From the NCBI GenBank assembly GCA_964493075.1, contig CAZBNU010000013.1, forward strand, positions 1-37,340: a DNA stretch of 37,340 nt, in the 5' to 3' direction. The position numbers and the translations under genes were made by a program. This DNA comes from SLFT01 sp964493075 (GTDB lineage: Bacteria; Hydrogenedentota; Hydrogenedentia; Hydrogenedentales; CAITNO01). Of the stretch, positions 1 to 8,670 are shown one piece after another. Position 1 is the stretch's first letter, and each line of letters starts with the position of its first letter. The notes under the pieces were generated by a model that worked only from the letters and a program-made list of their open reading frames with translations, was not told the origin of the DNA and did no database searches.

Positions 1-1432
1 CAGAGGCGGCTACAGAATCCACGGAAAACATTGCGCTAAGCGTATCCTGCATTTTAAACGCAAGCGTACCCTTTCCAGTGTCGACGGAGGTCGTACCTGA
101 TATATCAAGTCCGGCATCCGCGAGACTGTAAGTCCCGGTAAGGTCCAAGACCATTTGTGTTTCAGAGGGCAATGAGGTGCTGAGGGTGTGGTGAAAATTC
201 AGGGTGTCCTCATGATACGTGGCATCGAAGGTACTGTTTATTGTCCGGAGTTCAGGCAGCCAGGCTTTCCATGGGGCGTACGTTTTCGGCCACAGAGCAT
301 CAATATCCTGCCTGTTCCAGTTTTGTATCGTTGCCCCGACTTGTATGGCAGATTCTTCTGCGGAAATGGTTCCTGATATCTGTTGCCCCTGGTTCAGTGT
401 TGCTGACCACGTTGCCTTAGAATCTACGTCATACTCGCCCTGGAGACTAATGCCAAGGTCTCCAGCATACCATGGCGCGTCAGATGTGCCCAGCACCAAA
501 TCTGTTATTTGGATATTGGATGCGGCATTATTGACAGTGGGAATTTCATTCTCCATGGACACATTCAATTGGAACGGCTCAATTCTGACATTTTTGTAGC
601 CTATTGGTATTGGAGAGAATTGTGAAGCCAATTCCCCGAATACGGGGGCATCCACTTGCAGGGAGTCCAGCATCATATCCACTTGTATATAGGGCTGAAG
701 CGTAATGGCGGCTTTGCCCTTCACTTTAATGAAATCAGGCAGTAGAATATCAGCCTGCATGTCTATCGTGTCAGGCAGTATTGTGACATTAGCGTTAACC
801 GTACCCTGCGGCATGGGGACGTTAAGCCAGTCATGACCGGTTTGCCAGGCGGCAAGAACTTTGTCTCCGGATACTCGGGTTGCTATGTGATTGATGTCCT
901 TGATGTCGGAGACAAGATTCACATTGCTGATGGAAGCGGACCATTCCGGCATGTCGAATTTCATATCAAATCCATCTATGTTTACCTTTTGTGGGAGCCA
1001 TGATGACGTGGTTCCTTTTGATTCACCTCCCCGGAGGTAGGGCTGCAGAAACGTATAGTTGTGCTGTGTCTTTTCCTTAGCGTCAAAATGGAACTGAGGA
1101 CGGCGAATATCTATGGTGTTAATAATAGGGCGGGAACCGGAATGGGGATGCTGGAAATGTACCGTTATGCTCTCGGTCTTCAACAACGGTACAGTTTGAT
1201 CCTGCTGCAATTGGATATCGCGCATTTTGAGGGGAAAAAAAGAGTCTATGCGCAGTTCCAGTCTTGCGCCAAAGATGTGGGCCGAAATAAGCGGAATAGC
1301 ATAACGATCGATGATTCCTGACGCAACCGACAGATAGCCTAGGAGGATACAGACGATTACAATGCCTGTTGTTCGTAGTAAAAAACGCCATAGTGAACGG
1401 GGTACGTGTTCTTTGGGGGAGGTAGTAGCCAT
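1..1432 (-). CDS. AsmA-like membrane-anchored protein (partial, C-terminus off window)
   Basis: An open frame runs without a stop from the ATG at 1432 to the left edge: 477 codons, incomplete at the C-terminus. The N-terminus is basic (PRSLWRFLLR) and is followed by one hydrophobic segment at about residues 20-40 (GIVIVCILLGYLSVASGII). The rest is a long run of short alternating polar/hydrophobic beta-strand-like stretches with almost no cysteine. A single N-terminal anchor followed by repeated beta structure is the general build of AsmA/YdbH/TamB-type envelope proteins, some of which move lipid between membranes. The family call is inference from architecture; I see no diagnostic motif. The start lies 4 nt after the stop of the transglutaminase-like gene and has no Shine-Dalgarno sequence of its own, so translation is probably coupled. 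It could also be another large periplasmic beta-repeat protein. Confidence 0.6.
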   Translation of the reverse strand, partial: MATTSPKEHVPRSLWRFLLRTTGIVIVCILLGYLSVASGIIDRYAIPLISAHIFGARLELRIDSFFPLKMRDIQLQQDQTVPLLKTESITVHFQHPHSGSRPIINTIDIRRPQFHFDAKEKTQHNYTFLQPYLRGGESKGTTSSWLPQKVNIDGFDMKFDMPEWSASISNVNLVSDIKDINHIATRVSGDKVLAAWQTGHDWLNVPMPQGTVNANVTILPDTIDMQADILLPDFIKVKGKAAITLQPYIQVDMMLDSLQVDAPVFGELASQFSPIPIGYKNVRIEPFQLNVSMENEIPTVNNAASNIQITDLVLGTSDAPWYAGDLGISLQGEYDVDSKATWSATLNQGQQISGTISAEESAIQVGATIQNWNRQDIDALWPKTYAPWKAWLPELRTINSTFDATYHEDTLNFHHTLSTSLPSETQMVLDLTGTYSLADAGLDISGTTSVDTGKGTLAFKMQDTLSAMFSVDSVAAS

Positions 1433-1436
1433 AACG

Positions 1437-2915
1437 CTATTGCGCCGCTTCATTTTCCGAAGGGGCATCTAGGGTTTCCTTGATCAACGGCTCCTCGTTC
1501 ACCTCAATCTGGAGCCTCCCAATGAGCGGCAGTATTTTCGCCTGCCGGAAGAGATCGCCCTCGGCAAATTTGATGTGGGTAACATCCACGGGAATCTGAT
1601 TGAACGCCGGGTCCACATCTATCCATTCGCCCAGCCATACGGAAGCCCACTGGTGAAAGTAAAATCCGGGTTGCTCATTGTCCACATAAATGAGGCCAGC
1701 CGACATTTTCGCCGGCAGCCCGGCAGCACGGGCAAGCCCGACAAACAATACTGTGTGTTCGGTGCAATCGCCTTCCATGCTATCGAGCGCTTCCAATGTG
1801 TTTGAAAGGCGCGCTGAAAACACATTGCGCATATTTTTGCTGACCCATTCACAAAGTGTTTCGGTAATGACCAGCGGGTTCTTTTCGTCGCCCACAATTT
1901 CCTTTGCCTTTTCTACTACTTGAGGCGCTTCACTTTGAATATACGTGTCGGAGATCAAATACTCATGGAGGGTCTCGTCGGTTATGGGAAGTTCCGGCAA
2001 CGTCAGTTGGGACAGGTCTGTGCGCTCTGCATAGAAATCGGCATCTGCACCTTGCATGCGTGTGGTCTGTCGAATATCGTTGAACAGGTGCTGTTCACGC
2101 AGAGGCCCCTTGAGTGTCAGACGCAACCATTCCCGGGTGCGCGGGTTCTTGATGGGGGATTTAAGGGTTACGGCATTGGATACCATGGTGTCTACGTTGT
2201 AGTCCACATCTTTAGCCGCCATTTCCGGCTCCAGCCGCATGGTAAATACGCCCGCCACCACATCTTCCACGGTCACGCCGGAATCGGTGACATAGGAGGT
2301 GGATTCAATGTCCATCAGGTCGAGTACAGTGTGTATCTCATATACCCTGGTTGCCACGCCATTGAAAATACGTTCTTCCGTACCGACGATACGGCTGATG
2401 CCGGACACTTCCTTCTGGTACATGGGTTCAAACACAGAAAAGTTGATGACCTCCCCAGTGGCGGGCGCGGTGCGTACCCAGAGCGCGTGGCGCATGGCAT
2501 CGGTCAGCGTTTCTGCGGGTTTGGGAAAGGCATCCTCTCTGATTGCGCCGCCCAAAACGCTTTTTAGCATCAACGTATCTTCCTGTATTGCCGCATGGAA
2601 TGTGGAGGTCTGGGCGGGGTCTTTCATTTCCGCGTCAATATACAGCAAGTCGCCCGTTGGCGCATAGGCGCGTTTTGAGTAAATGCTCATATCCTGTTTG
2701 GCGCCTGACATGGAGATCATGAAGTGGGCATCTTCAATCACGTTAATCTCGCCGGACTCTAGTTCGTCAATCTCCTTGAGCAGATAACCGACTTTTTCGC
2801 CATTAAAATACAGGCCGTACCAACATTGCCCCAGATAGGGTGAAATGTCCAGGGATTCGCCTTCGGCCATTCCGAAACCTGCCAGCACAAGTGTCATAAC
2901 AATCCATTTCTTCAT
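1437..2915 (-). CDS. secreted transglutaminase-like cysteine protein
   Basis: A 492-residue protein with an N-terminal signal peptide (MKKWIVMTLVLAGFGMAEG). The C-terminal third has the transglutaminase-like (papain-fold) core: Cys384 in EGDCTEHTVLFVGLARAAG, His421 in FYFHQWASVWLG and Asp435 in WIDVDPAFN, the expected Cys-His-Asp order and spacing. Residues about 20-300 are beta-rich and not recognised. Bacterial proteins of this fold act as peptidases, amidases or cross-linkers in the envelope; the substrate cannot be read from sequence. I place the start at the ATG at 2915 because AAGAGGA lies 8 nt upstream; the frame is also open back to a TTG at 2933, but that codon lies within this ribosome-binding region. 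The gene is followed after 4 nt by the AsmA-like gene, so the two probably form one unit acting in the periplasm. Confidence 0.85.
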   Translation of the reverse strand: MKKWIVMTLVLAGFGMAEGESLDISPYLGQCWYGLYFNGEKVGYLLKEIDELESGEINVIEDAHFMISMSGAKQDMSIYSKRAYAPTGDLLYIDAEMKDPAQTSTFHAAIQEDTLMLKSVLGGAIREDAFPKPAETLTDAMRHALWVRTAPATGEVINFSVFEPMYQKEVSGISRIVGTEERIFNGVATRVYEIHTVLDLMDIESTSYVTDSGVTVEDVVAGVFTMRLEPEMAAKDVDYNVDTMVSNAVTLKSPIKNPRTREWLRLTLKGPLREQHLFNDIRQTTRMQGADADFYAERTDLSQLTLPELPITDETLHEYLISDTYIQSEAPQVVEKAKEIVGDEKNPLVITETLCEWVSKNMRNVFSARLSNTLEALDSMEGDCTEHTVLFVGLARAAGLPAKMSAGLIYVDNEQPGFYFHQWASVWLGEWIDVDPAFNQIPVDVTHIKFAEGDLFRQAKILPLIGRLQIEVNEEPLIKETLDAPSENEAAQ

Positions 2916-3025
2916 TTTGTTGATCCTCTTCAAGTTTCACCCATTCTAACGCAATTGATGCGCGTATTTATAACACGAGAGTCATGTTTTATACCAATTT
3001 CTAAAGATCACGATTGTTAAAATGC

Positions 3026-3054
3026 TTGACCCCCGGGAAGAATATCTTTATACT
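3026..3054 (+). promoter_or_regulatory. sigma-70-type promoter for the NSS transporter
   Basis: TTGACC (3026-3031), a 17-bp spacer and TATACT (3049-3054). Transcription would start near 3061, about 60 nt before the transporter ATG. It lies in the 206-bp divergent region between the transglutaminase-like gene (minus) and the transporter. The opposite strand is AT-rich (TATAAA-like hexamers), but I could not assign a convincing minus-strand promoter. Confidence 0.6.
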
Positions 3055-3121
3055 TCTACAAACTTCTTTTACTTTGAGTTTTTCATTGCACAAATAACAT
3101 TTGGGATAGGGAGGACAGTCC

Positions 3122-4696
3122 ATGCTTGAAAGACGTGTTGACGGTTGGGCGACACGGTTTGGTCTGATTATGGCGATGGCGGGCAATGCTGTCGGCTTGG
3201 GAAACTTTCTTCGGTTTCCCGGGAAGGCGGCGCCATTCGGCGGCGCTTTCATGGTGCCGTATTTTCTGACGCTTGTCCTGGTGGGTATCCCGTTGATGTG
3301 GATGGAGTGGACCATCGGACGGCATGGCGGTGGGTATGACCACGGCAGTGCGCCCGGTATGTTTCATCGCCTTTGGCCCAATCGCATTTCCAAGTACCTC
3401 GGTATCTTTGGCGTATTGCTGCCTGCCATGGTCGGCATTTACTACATCTACATTGAATCCTGGTCGCTAGGTTATGCCTGGCAGACGGCCACGGGCGGCT
3501 ATTGGGGAAAAACGAGCAACGAGGAAATGGGCGCACTTTTCGGTGATTATCTCGGTACTGGGGGTGGTTTCTTTTCCTTTAGCCCACAGGCGTATCTGTT
3601 TTTTTTGATCACCTTCGCGATCAACATCTTTGTGTTTAGTCGCGGCATCGCCAAAGGTATTGAAATTGTCGCCAAGTATTGCATGCCAACCCTGCTGGTA
3701 CTAGGTGTTATACTTGCGGTTCGGGTACTGACATTGCCCCCGGTGGAAGGGCGGACTGTGGGGGATGGGCTTGCCCAAATATGGCGGATTGACGACTGGT
3801 CTGTGCTGCTCAAATCGGATGTATGGATCGCGGCGGCAGGCCAGATATTTTTCACCCTGAGCGTCGGGCTGGGCATGGTGCATACCTACGCAAGTTATCT
3901 GAAAAAGCATGAGGACATTACCCTGAGCGGTCTGGCTTCCAGCGCTACCAATGAATTTATTGAGGTGGTGCTGGGAAGCACCATCGCCATTCCCGCAGCG
4001 GTGGTATTTTTCGGCATTTCGCAGACGCAGCAAATCGCCGCAGGCGGCACTTTTTCCATCGGTTTCTTTGCACTGCCCGTTATTTTTCAGCAGATACCCG
4101 CCGGTCAGTTTTTCGGCACGTTATGGTTCCTGCTTCTGTTTCTTGCCGGGCTGACATCATCCATGGCCATGTTCACACCCTTGCTGGTGTTCCTCGAAGA
4201 CGAATTGCAACTGACCCGCCGCCGTGCGGTGCTTTATGTGGGCGCGGCAACCTTTCTCTTGATGCAGCCGGTGATCTTGTTTATGCATCACGGTTTGCTC
4301 GATGAAATTGACTATTGGATGGGAGAGTTTGGCCTGGTTCTTTTTGTTGCCATTGAAACGGTATTGTTCACTTGGATTTACGGTATGGACAAAGGTTGGA
4401 AAGAGATGCATCTGGGTGCGGATTTGCAGGTACCGCGTATCTTCTACTATATCATGAAGTATATTACGCCGGTGTTTACCGTGGGCCTGGTGGGCTGGTG
4501 GTTTTACGACAGCCTCTTTGACCGTATCTTTATGACTGGCGTAGACGCCGCCTCTCGGCCATACCTATGGCTGGCGCGGTTTATGATGATGGGCGTGGCA
4601 GCATTCCTCGTCTGGGGAGTATGGTATGCTTGGCGAACGCACCCCAAATTCTTTGATGAACCTGAACAGATATCCGAAGAGGAGGCAGCACAATGA
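3122..4696 (+). CDS. sodium-dependent transporter, NSS/SNF family
   Basis: A 524-residue, highly hydrophobic polytopic membrane protein. The first helix has the signature of the neurotransmitter:sodium symporter family (GNAVGLGNFLRFPGKAAPFG, about residues 21-40), the unwound segment that binds Na+ and substrate in LeuT-type transporters. About 12 membrane helices can be counted, matching the family fold and length. The family imports amino acids or related compounds with Na+; the overlapping MetS-like small subunit points to hydrophobic amino acids such as methionine or alanine (inference). GGAGGA lies 6 nt before the ATG, and a good promoter lies about 70 nt upstream. The last codon and stop overlap the next gene (ATGA), indicating translational coupling. 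Confidence 0.92.
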   Translation: MLERRVDGWATRFGLIMAMAGNAVGLGNFLRFPGKAAPFGGAFMVPYFLTLVLVGIPLMWMEWTIGRHGGGYDHGSAPGMFHRLWPNRISKYLGIFGVLLPAMVGIYYIYIESWSLGYAWQTATGGYWGKTSNEEMGALFGDYLGTGGGFFSFSPQAYLFFLITFAINIFVFSRGIAKGIEIVAKYCMPTLLVLGVILAVRVLTLPPVEGRTVGDGLAQIWRIDDWSVLLKSDVWIAAAGQIFFTLSVGLGMVHTYASYLKKHEDITLSGLASSATNEFIEVVLGSTIAIPAAVVFFGISQTQQIAAGGTFSIGFFALPVIFQQIPAGQFFGTLWFLLLFLAGLTSSMAMFTPLLVFLEDELQLTRRRAVLYVGAATFLLMQPVILFMHHGLLDEIDYWMGEFGLVLFVAIETVLFTWIYGMDKGWKEMHLGADLQVPRIFYYIMKYITPVFTVGLVGWWFYDSLFDRIFMTGVDAASRPYLWLARFMMMGVAAFLVWGVWYAWRTHPKFFDEPEQISEEEAAQ

Positions 4697-4824
4697 CGCC
4701 GTTATCCTGGTTATATATGGGAGTTGTGTGGGCGGCGATACTCTGGCTGAACGTATTTTGTTTCTATCGCATCTTCACGAAGAAGAAGGATATGCCCAAC
4801 GATATTGATGAGCAGAAGCGCTGA
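4693..4824 (+). CDS. small membrane protein, MetS-type NSS transporter small subunit
   Basis: A 43-residue protein whose ATG overlaps the transporter stop codon (ATGA at 4693-4696). It has one transmembrane helix at about residues 5-25 (SWLYMGVVWAAILWLNVFCF), then a basic stretch (RIFTKKK) and a charged tail. Short single-helix partners encoded directly after NSS transporters are known as MetS-type small subunits; MetP/MetS of Corynebacterium imports methionine and alanine. Size, topology and position all fit, though the sequence itself is too short for a firm family call. It ends 4 nt from the stop of the convergent gene at 4828, with no room for a terminator between them. Confidence 0.8.
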   Translation: MTPLSWLYMGVVWAAILWLNVFCFYRIFTKKKDMPNDIDEQKR

Positions 4825-4827
4825 TGA

Positions 4828-5397
4828 TTAGTGGACTGTTTCTGCTTCTTCAACAACAGGGGCTTCGTCAGCGGGGGCAACTTCGTCTTCCGCATCGGTA
4901 TTCGACTCTTTGTCCGCTTCCATTTCTTCAACGAAGGCCTCAGATTCGATGTCGCCACCAGCAATTTTTGCCTGTATGGCTTCCATGATGGCTTGGGATG
5001 CCTGTGGATCGCGCTGTTGGCGATCATGCCAGTTCGGGTGCGTCAGTAGGGTGACACCGTAGACCTGGCGGATACTCTCAACGCTGATAGCCGTTTCTTC
5101 TGCTGCTACGCGGGCAAGTTCAACCGTAAATTTGGTGCGGCGGGGTTGTACCCACAAGGTGCGCTGCATGGGCGTATAGGCAACAAAAGCGCCCCGCTTG
5201 TCGCGGGTGTATACATCATATCCCTGATCGCGCAACACCTGCTTAACGGTGTGCCACGTTTCTTCAAAAGGAGCGTTCACTACGGATTCATCGCGTAATG
5301 CGAAACCGGACGTGTCCCGTGCGGCGCGGGCACAACCCGAACAGGCAGCACCAATAATCAAAGTTAAAATCAAAGCGATTAAAGCATATCGTTTCAT
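4828..5397 (-). CDS. small secreted envelope protein, possible lipoprotein, acidic C-terminus
   Basis: A 189-residue protein of unrecognised family. The N-terminus is a signal peptide (MKRYALIALILTLIIGAAC); Cys19 or Cys22 could be lipidated, but neither has a textbook lipobox. Residues about 30-130 form a compact domain (NAPFEETWHTVKQVLRDQGY, then several beta-like stretches) reminiscent of small envelope lipoproteins that handle short alpha/beta domains; I do not assign a function. The last 45 residues are strongly acidic and probably disordered. GGGAG lies 8 nt upstream of the ATG, and a separate promoter candidate (5424-5453) lies in the 69-nt gap after pilR. It is the last gene on this strand before the convergent NSS unit. 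Confidence 0.7.
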   Translation of the reverse strand: MKRYALIALILTLIIGAACSGCARAARDTSGFALRDESVVNAPFEETWHTVKQVLRDQGYDVYTRDKRGAFVAYTPMQRTLWVQPRRTKFTVELARVAAEETAISVESIRQVYGVTLLTHPNWHDRQQRDPQASQAIMEAIQAKIAGGDIESEAFVEEMEADKESNTDAEDEVAPADEAPVVEEAETVH

Positions 5398-5423
5398 TAT
5401 ATTTTCTCCCTTAAATTAGTGGA

Positions 5424-5453
5424 ATTGTACCCCTTTGACAAGAGGGCAATCAA
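5424..5453 (-). promoter_or_regulatory. promoter candidate for the small envelope protein
   Basis: On the minus strand: TTGATT (5448-5453), an 18-bp spacer and TACAAT (5424-5429). The spacer contains a small imperfect dyad, CCCTCT-TGTC-AAAGGGG. Hexamer quality is good, but this rests on pattern only. Confidence 0.4.
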
Positions 5454-5466
5454 CAAATACCACCGG

Positions 5467-6861
5467 TTATTCGGCAGTCATGTCATATTTGTCCAGGCGA
5501 TAGCGTAGAGACCTTGCGGTAAGGCCCAGTAGTTTTGCTGCCTTTTGCTGTGAATAATGGGTCACCTCAAGAGCCTGACGGATACAATCAGACTCCAAAT
5601 CCGCCACCAGTGCCTCAAGATCAATGCCCTTCTCTTCCGAAATGACAGGCTTCATATTGGGTTCGGACTGCGGGCTTTGCAGTTGGGGGGGCAGGTCGTC
5701 AATTTCAATTTTGTCATTGGTGCTTAAGCCCAAGGCACGTTCCAAAGCATTACTCAATTCACGAACATTGCCGGGCCATGAGTTCCGTAGCAGGGCGTTT
5801 TCTGCTTCCGTACTGAGTGCCTTGGGGGGGCAGCCCATGTTTTCGGCGTGTTTGATAATGAGATGTCGCGCAAGCAACGGGATGTCCTCTGAACGCTCTC
5901 GTAGGGGAGGGACATAAATGGGGATTACATTAAGCCTGTAAAACAAATCCTTACGGAAATTGCCATTTTCAACCATATCAGCCAGGTCGCGGTTCGTTGC
6001 ACTGATGACGCGCACATCCACCGTGGTGGAAGTCAGACTTCCCACCGGAGTTACGCAGTTGTTGTCTAGTACGCGCAGCAGTTTGACCTGCAGTATGGGC
6101 GGCATCTCCCCGATTTCGTCCAGAAATATAGTACCCCCATTGGCAACGACAAAAAGTCCTTCCTTGTCCTGGTTGGCACCTGTAAATGCGCCCTTCTTGT
6201 AGCCGAACAGTTCACTTTCAAGCAATGTTTCTGGTATGCCGCCGCAGTTTATGGCGACGAAAGGCTTGTTGCTTCTAGGGCTGAGATTGTGCAGTGCCCT
6301 TGCCACCAGTTCCTTGCCTACGCCGCTTTCTCCATGGATGGCTACCGTGCTAGGGAGCGAGGCAACACGGTTTACCATATCAAGTACCTTGCTAAATGCC
6401 GGACTGTTGCCTACCATGGAATCGGGACGTGTTGTGCGGGACTGTTCCCGCCGGAACGCCTGGTTCTCGCGGATCAGTTCACGCTGTTCAATGGCGCGTT
6501 GAATGCGCAACAGGATTTCGTCGTTGCTGTTAAAGGGCTTCTGCAGGTAGTCAATTGCGCCCAGTCGCATGGCTTCAACGGCAGATTGTACAGTGCCATG
6601 TGCCGTGATCATGATGGCAGGAGTTAGGGGCTGGTTTTTTTGCAGATATTCGAGAAGCGCCAGGCCTGCATTCCGATCTTTTCCCATATACAGGTCTGTA
6701 AGAACAAGGTCGGCGCTTCCCTTTTCAAGGTAGGCGATGGCCTCTGCAACATTACTGGCGAGGACGACATGATAGCCGCCATTTTCCAGCACAATCTGTA
6801 GCACTTCACGCATACCCGCTTCGTCATCAACCACGAGTATGCGGTATTTCTTTTCCCTCAT
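5467..6861 (-). CDS. pilR: sigma-54-dependent response regulator, PilR/NtrC type
   Basis: A 464-residue NtrC-family regulator with all three domains. The receiver (residues 6-125) has the acidic pair Asp12/Asp13, phospho-acceptor Asp56 (LVLTDLYMG) and Lys108. The AAA+ domain (about 148-390) has Walker A GESGVGKE (177-184), the sigma-54 contact loop GAFTGA (224-229) and Walker B TIFLDE. The C-terminal Fis-type helix-turn-helix is at about 437-457 (QQKAAKLLGLTARSLRYRL). It should activate sigma-54 promoters when phosphorylated by the upstream kinase. The PilR name rests on that kinase (PilS-like membrane topology, 24 nt upstream) and on the pilT/pilB neighbours; PilR classically controls the major pilin gene, which is not in this window. 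All catalytic residues appear intact. Confidence 0.9.
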   Translation of the reverse strand: MREKKYRILVVDDEAGMREVLQIVLENGGYHVVLASNVAEAIAYLEKGSADLVLTDLYMGKDRNAGLALLEYLQKNQPLTPAIMITAHGTVQSAVEAMRLGAIDYLQKPFNSNDEILLRIQRAIEQRELIRENQAFRREQSRTTRPDSMVGNSPAFSKVLDMVNRVASLPSTVAIHGESGVGKELVARALHNLSPRSNKPFVAINCGGIPETLLESELFGYKKGAFTGANQDKEGLFVVANGGTIFLDEIGEMPPILQVKLLRVLDNNCVTPVGSLTSTTVDVRVISATNRDLADMVENGNFRKDLFYRLNVIPIYVPPLRERSEDIPLLARHLIIKHAENMGCPPKALSTEAENALLRNSWPGNVRELSNALERALGLSTNDKIEIDDLPPQLQSPQSEPNMKPVISEEKGIDLEALVADLESDCIRQALEVTHYSQQKAAKLLGLTARSLRYRLDKYDMTAE

Positions 6862-6884
6862 GCTTTTCTCCTGTTTGCTGCACG

Positions 6885-8552
6885 TTATATTTGCAACAAA
6901 GGCAAGCGTACCACGAACGAGGCGCCGCCTCCCGGGCGATTTGCCACCTGAATGGCGCCGTCATGGGCAGTCACAATCCGCAGACACACGGCGAGGCCCA
7001 TGCCAATGCCTTTTTCCTTATCTGTATAAAAAGGTTCAAATATACGAGTCGTCTTATCCGGTGAAATCCCGGGGCCTGAGTCATCTATTCTTATTTCCAC
7101 ATAATTAGAGGCGCTGCGCATTGTAATCGCTATTGCGCCCCGGTTATTCATCGCTTCGATGCCGTTGCGAATAATATTATCAAATAACTGCCTGATTTGA
7201 GTAGGGTCGCCCGGAATTTTTAATTCCTGCTGTGCAGTATCAACCAGAATGGAGGCATCCGGATAATGCTGTGCGCATACGCTTTGTATGTCTTGAAAAA
7301 CCCGGGCAATATCAATGGGTTCTTTGTAAAAATCCGGGTTGCGTGCATAATCAAGAAATCCCGAGACAATCTTATTGAGATGTCCTGATTCACGGAGTGC
7401 AATCTGGCACAGGCGTTCTGCCATTTCAGGGGTGTTCAGATTCTTGCTTAATTCCTCAATGGCGCTGCGCATCGAGGTAAGCGGATTGCGAATTTCATGG
7501 GTAAGTTCTGCGGCGGATTCGCCCACAGCAACAAGGCGGTCCTGGCGTTGCAGCGCCTGACGCATCTGTGCGATTTCGGTGAGATCGCTGAAAGAGGCAA
7601 TAATGGCGATAAGGCGTCGGTGGGTGTCATAGAGGCGGTTGGTGGTAAGGCCGAGTTGCTTTGTTGTGCCGTCACTGACTTTAACTGAAAATTCATAACT
7701 CGAATAGTCGCGTTCGTTCCGGAGGGCGGTAATTATGGGGCATTCCGTATCGTTGTCACAGACGATGACTTTCTCAACAGATTGTCCGACAACGGCATCT
7801 TCTTTCAGTTGCAATACTTGCTGTGCGACGGCGTTGATGGAGATGACCTGACCTTTTGGGCTGCAGATGAGGAAGCCGCTGCTCATGTTATCCAGGATTT
7901 CCCGCTGAAACTGTTTAAGCCGGCTGATGCGTTGGTTCCAATAGCCGCTGATAACAGCAGTTGAAAATAGGGCCAAGCACTGAATCAAAAAATTATACCA
8001 GTAAGGAAATACGGTACGCTGGTCGGCGCCGGGCAAATCCTGTAATAGCAAAAATAGGGCGGTCAGTGCTGCAAAAACAAACCCCTGGGAAAGGCCCATG
8101 AGCGCGCCTGTTTCCAGAATCACAATGACAAAAAGGAGCGTGAAATAACCGGACGTGCCTCCGGTAAAACTGACGGTTGCGGCAACAACGCTGAAATCCA
8201 GGAATACCTGCGTCCAGGTTAATGCGGGGGCGACATTTTTCCCCCGTTGCAAGGTCATTAGATACCAGATACTGCATGCGATTGCTGCAAGAAAGATTGC
8301 GGAAAGCACGGCTATGCTTATAATTTCGATTTGTACCTGCTGTGTGCCAGTGGCAACCACGACAAGGATTATCAGTCGTGCAATTCCGGTATACCAGAGC
8401 CAGGATGGCGGGCCATCATAATGTGGGATAATAACGGATTTTAGCCGTTGCAGAAGGGGGATTTTAATTGGCACTACCCGCTGACCGGAGCGGTGGCGCG
8501 CTTCGGCAAGCATTTCAGTTTCATCTATGTGAGGTTTTTCCTGGTCCGACAT
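6885..8552 (-). CDS. pilS: membrane sensor histidine kinase, PilS type
   Basis: From the chosen ATG the protein has 555 residues. About six hydrophobic segments occupy the first 200, followed by a PAS domain (near QREILDNMSSGFLICSPKG), a dimerisation/phosphoacceptor domain (H-box AELTHEIRNPLTSM) and a HATPase domain with N-box (LFDNIIRNGIEAM), G1 (DDSGPGIS), F-box (FEPFYT) and G2 (GIGMGLA). Six helices plus PAS plus kinase core is the PilS architecture, and the partner regulator follows 24 nt downstream. The frame is open back to a GTG at 8600. Neither start has a clear Shine-Dalgarno sequence. I chose the ATG at 8552 because a promoter candidate at 8615-8642 would leave only a very short leader before the GTG. 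Confidence 0.88.
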   Translation of the reverse strand: MSDQEKPHIDETEMLAEARHRSGQRVVPIKIPLLQRLKSVIIPHYDGPPSWLWYTGIARLIILVVVATGTQQVQIEIISIAVLSAIFLAAIACSIWYLMTLQRGKNVAPALTWTQVFLDFSVVAATVSFTGGTSGYFTLLFVIVILETGALMGLSQGFVFAALTALFLLLQDLPGADQRTVFPYWYNFLIQCLALFSTAVISGYWNQRISRLKQFQREILDNMSSGFLICSPKGQVISINAVAQQVLQLKEDAVVGQSVEKVIVCDNDTECPIITALRNERDYSSYEFSVKVSDGTTKQLGLTTNRLYDTHRRLIAIIASFSDLTEIAQMRQALQRQDRLVAVGESAAELTHEIRNPLTSMRSAIEELSKNLNTPEMAERLCQIALRESGHLNKIVSGFLDYARNPDFYKEPIDIARVFQDIQSVCAQHYPDASILVDTAQQELKIPGDPTQIRQLFDNIIRNGIEAMNNRGAIAITMRSASNYVEIRIDDSGPGISPDKTTRIFEPFYTDKEKGIGMGLAVCLRIVTAHDGAIQVANRPGGGASFVVRLPLLQI

Positions 8553-8614
8553 GAGGTCACAAACAACATCTTCATGGTTGGTGCGGCAAAACAAGGACAC
8601 ACAATCGTAAGCAG

Positions 8615-8642
8615 ATTAAAAGAAAACGTACACGTTAGACAA
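8615..8642 (-). promoter_or_regulatory. promoter candidate for pilSR with a dyad in the spacer
   Basis: Minus strand: TTGTCT (8637-8642), a 16-bp spacer and TTTAAT (8615-8620), in the gap between pilT and pilS. The spacer holds AACGT-GT-ACGTT (8625-8636), a 12-bp dyad that could be an operator. This is pattern evidence only. Confidence 0.3.
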
Positions 8643-8670
8643 TGGAATCAAGACCCGAGAGATTTGTCTG

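Noticed and set aside
1061..1391. Short frames on both strands inside the left-edge gene
   Set aside because: They lie within the longer continuous minus-strand frame from 1432 to the edge, which has an N-terminal membrane anchor and a coupled start.
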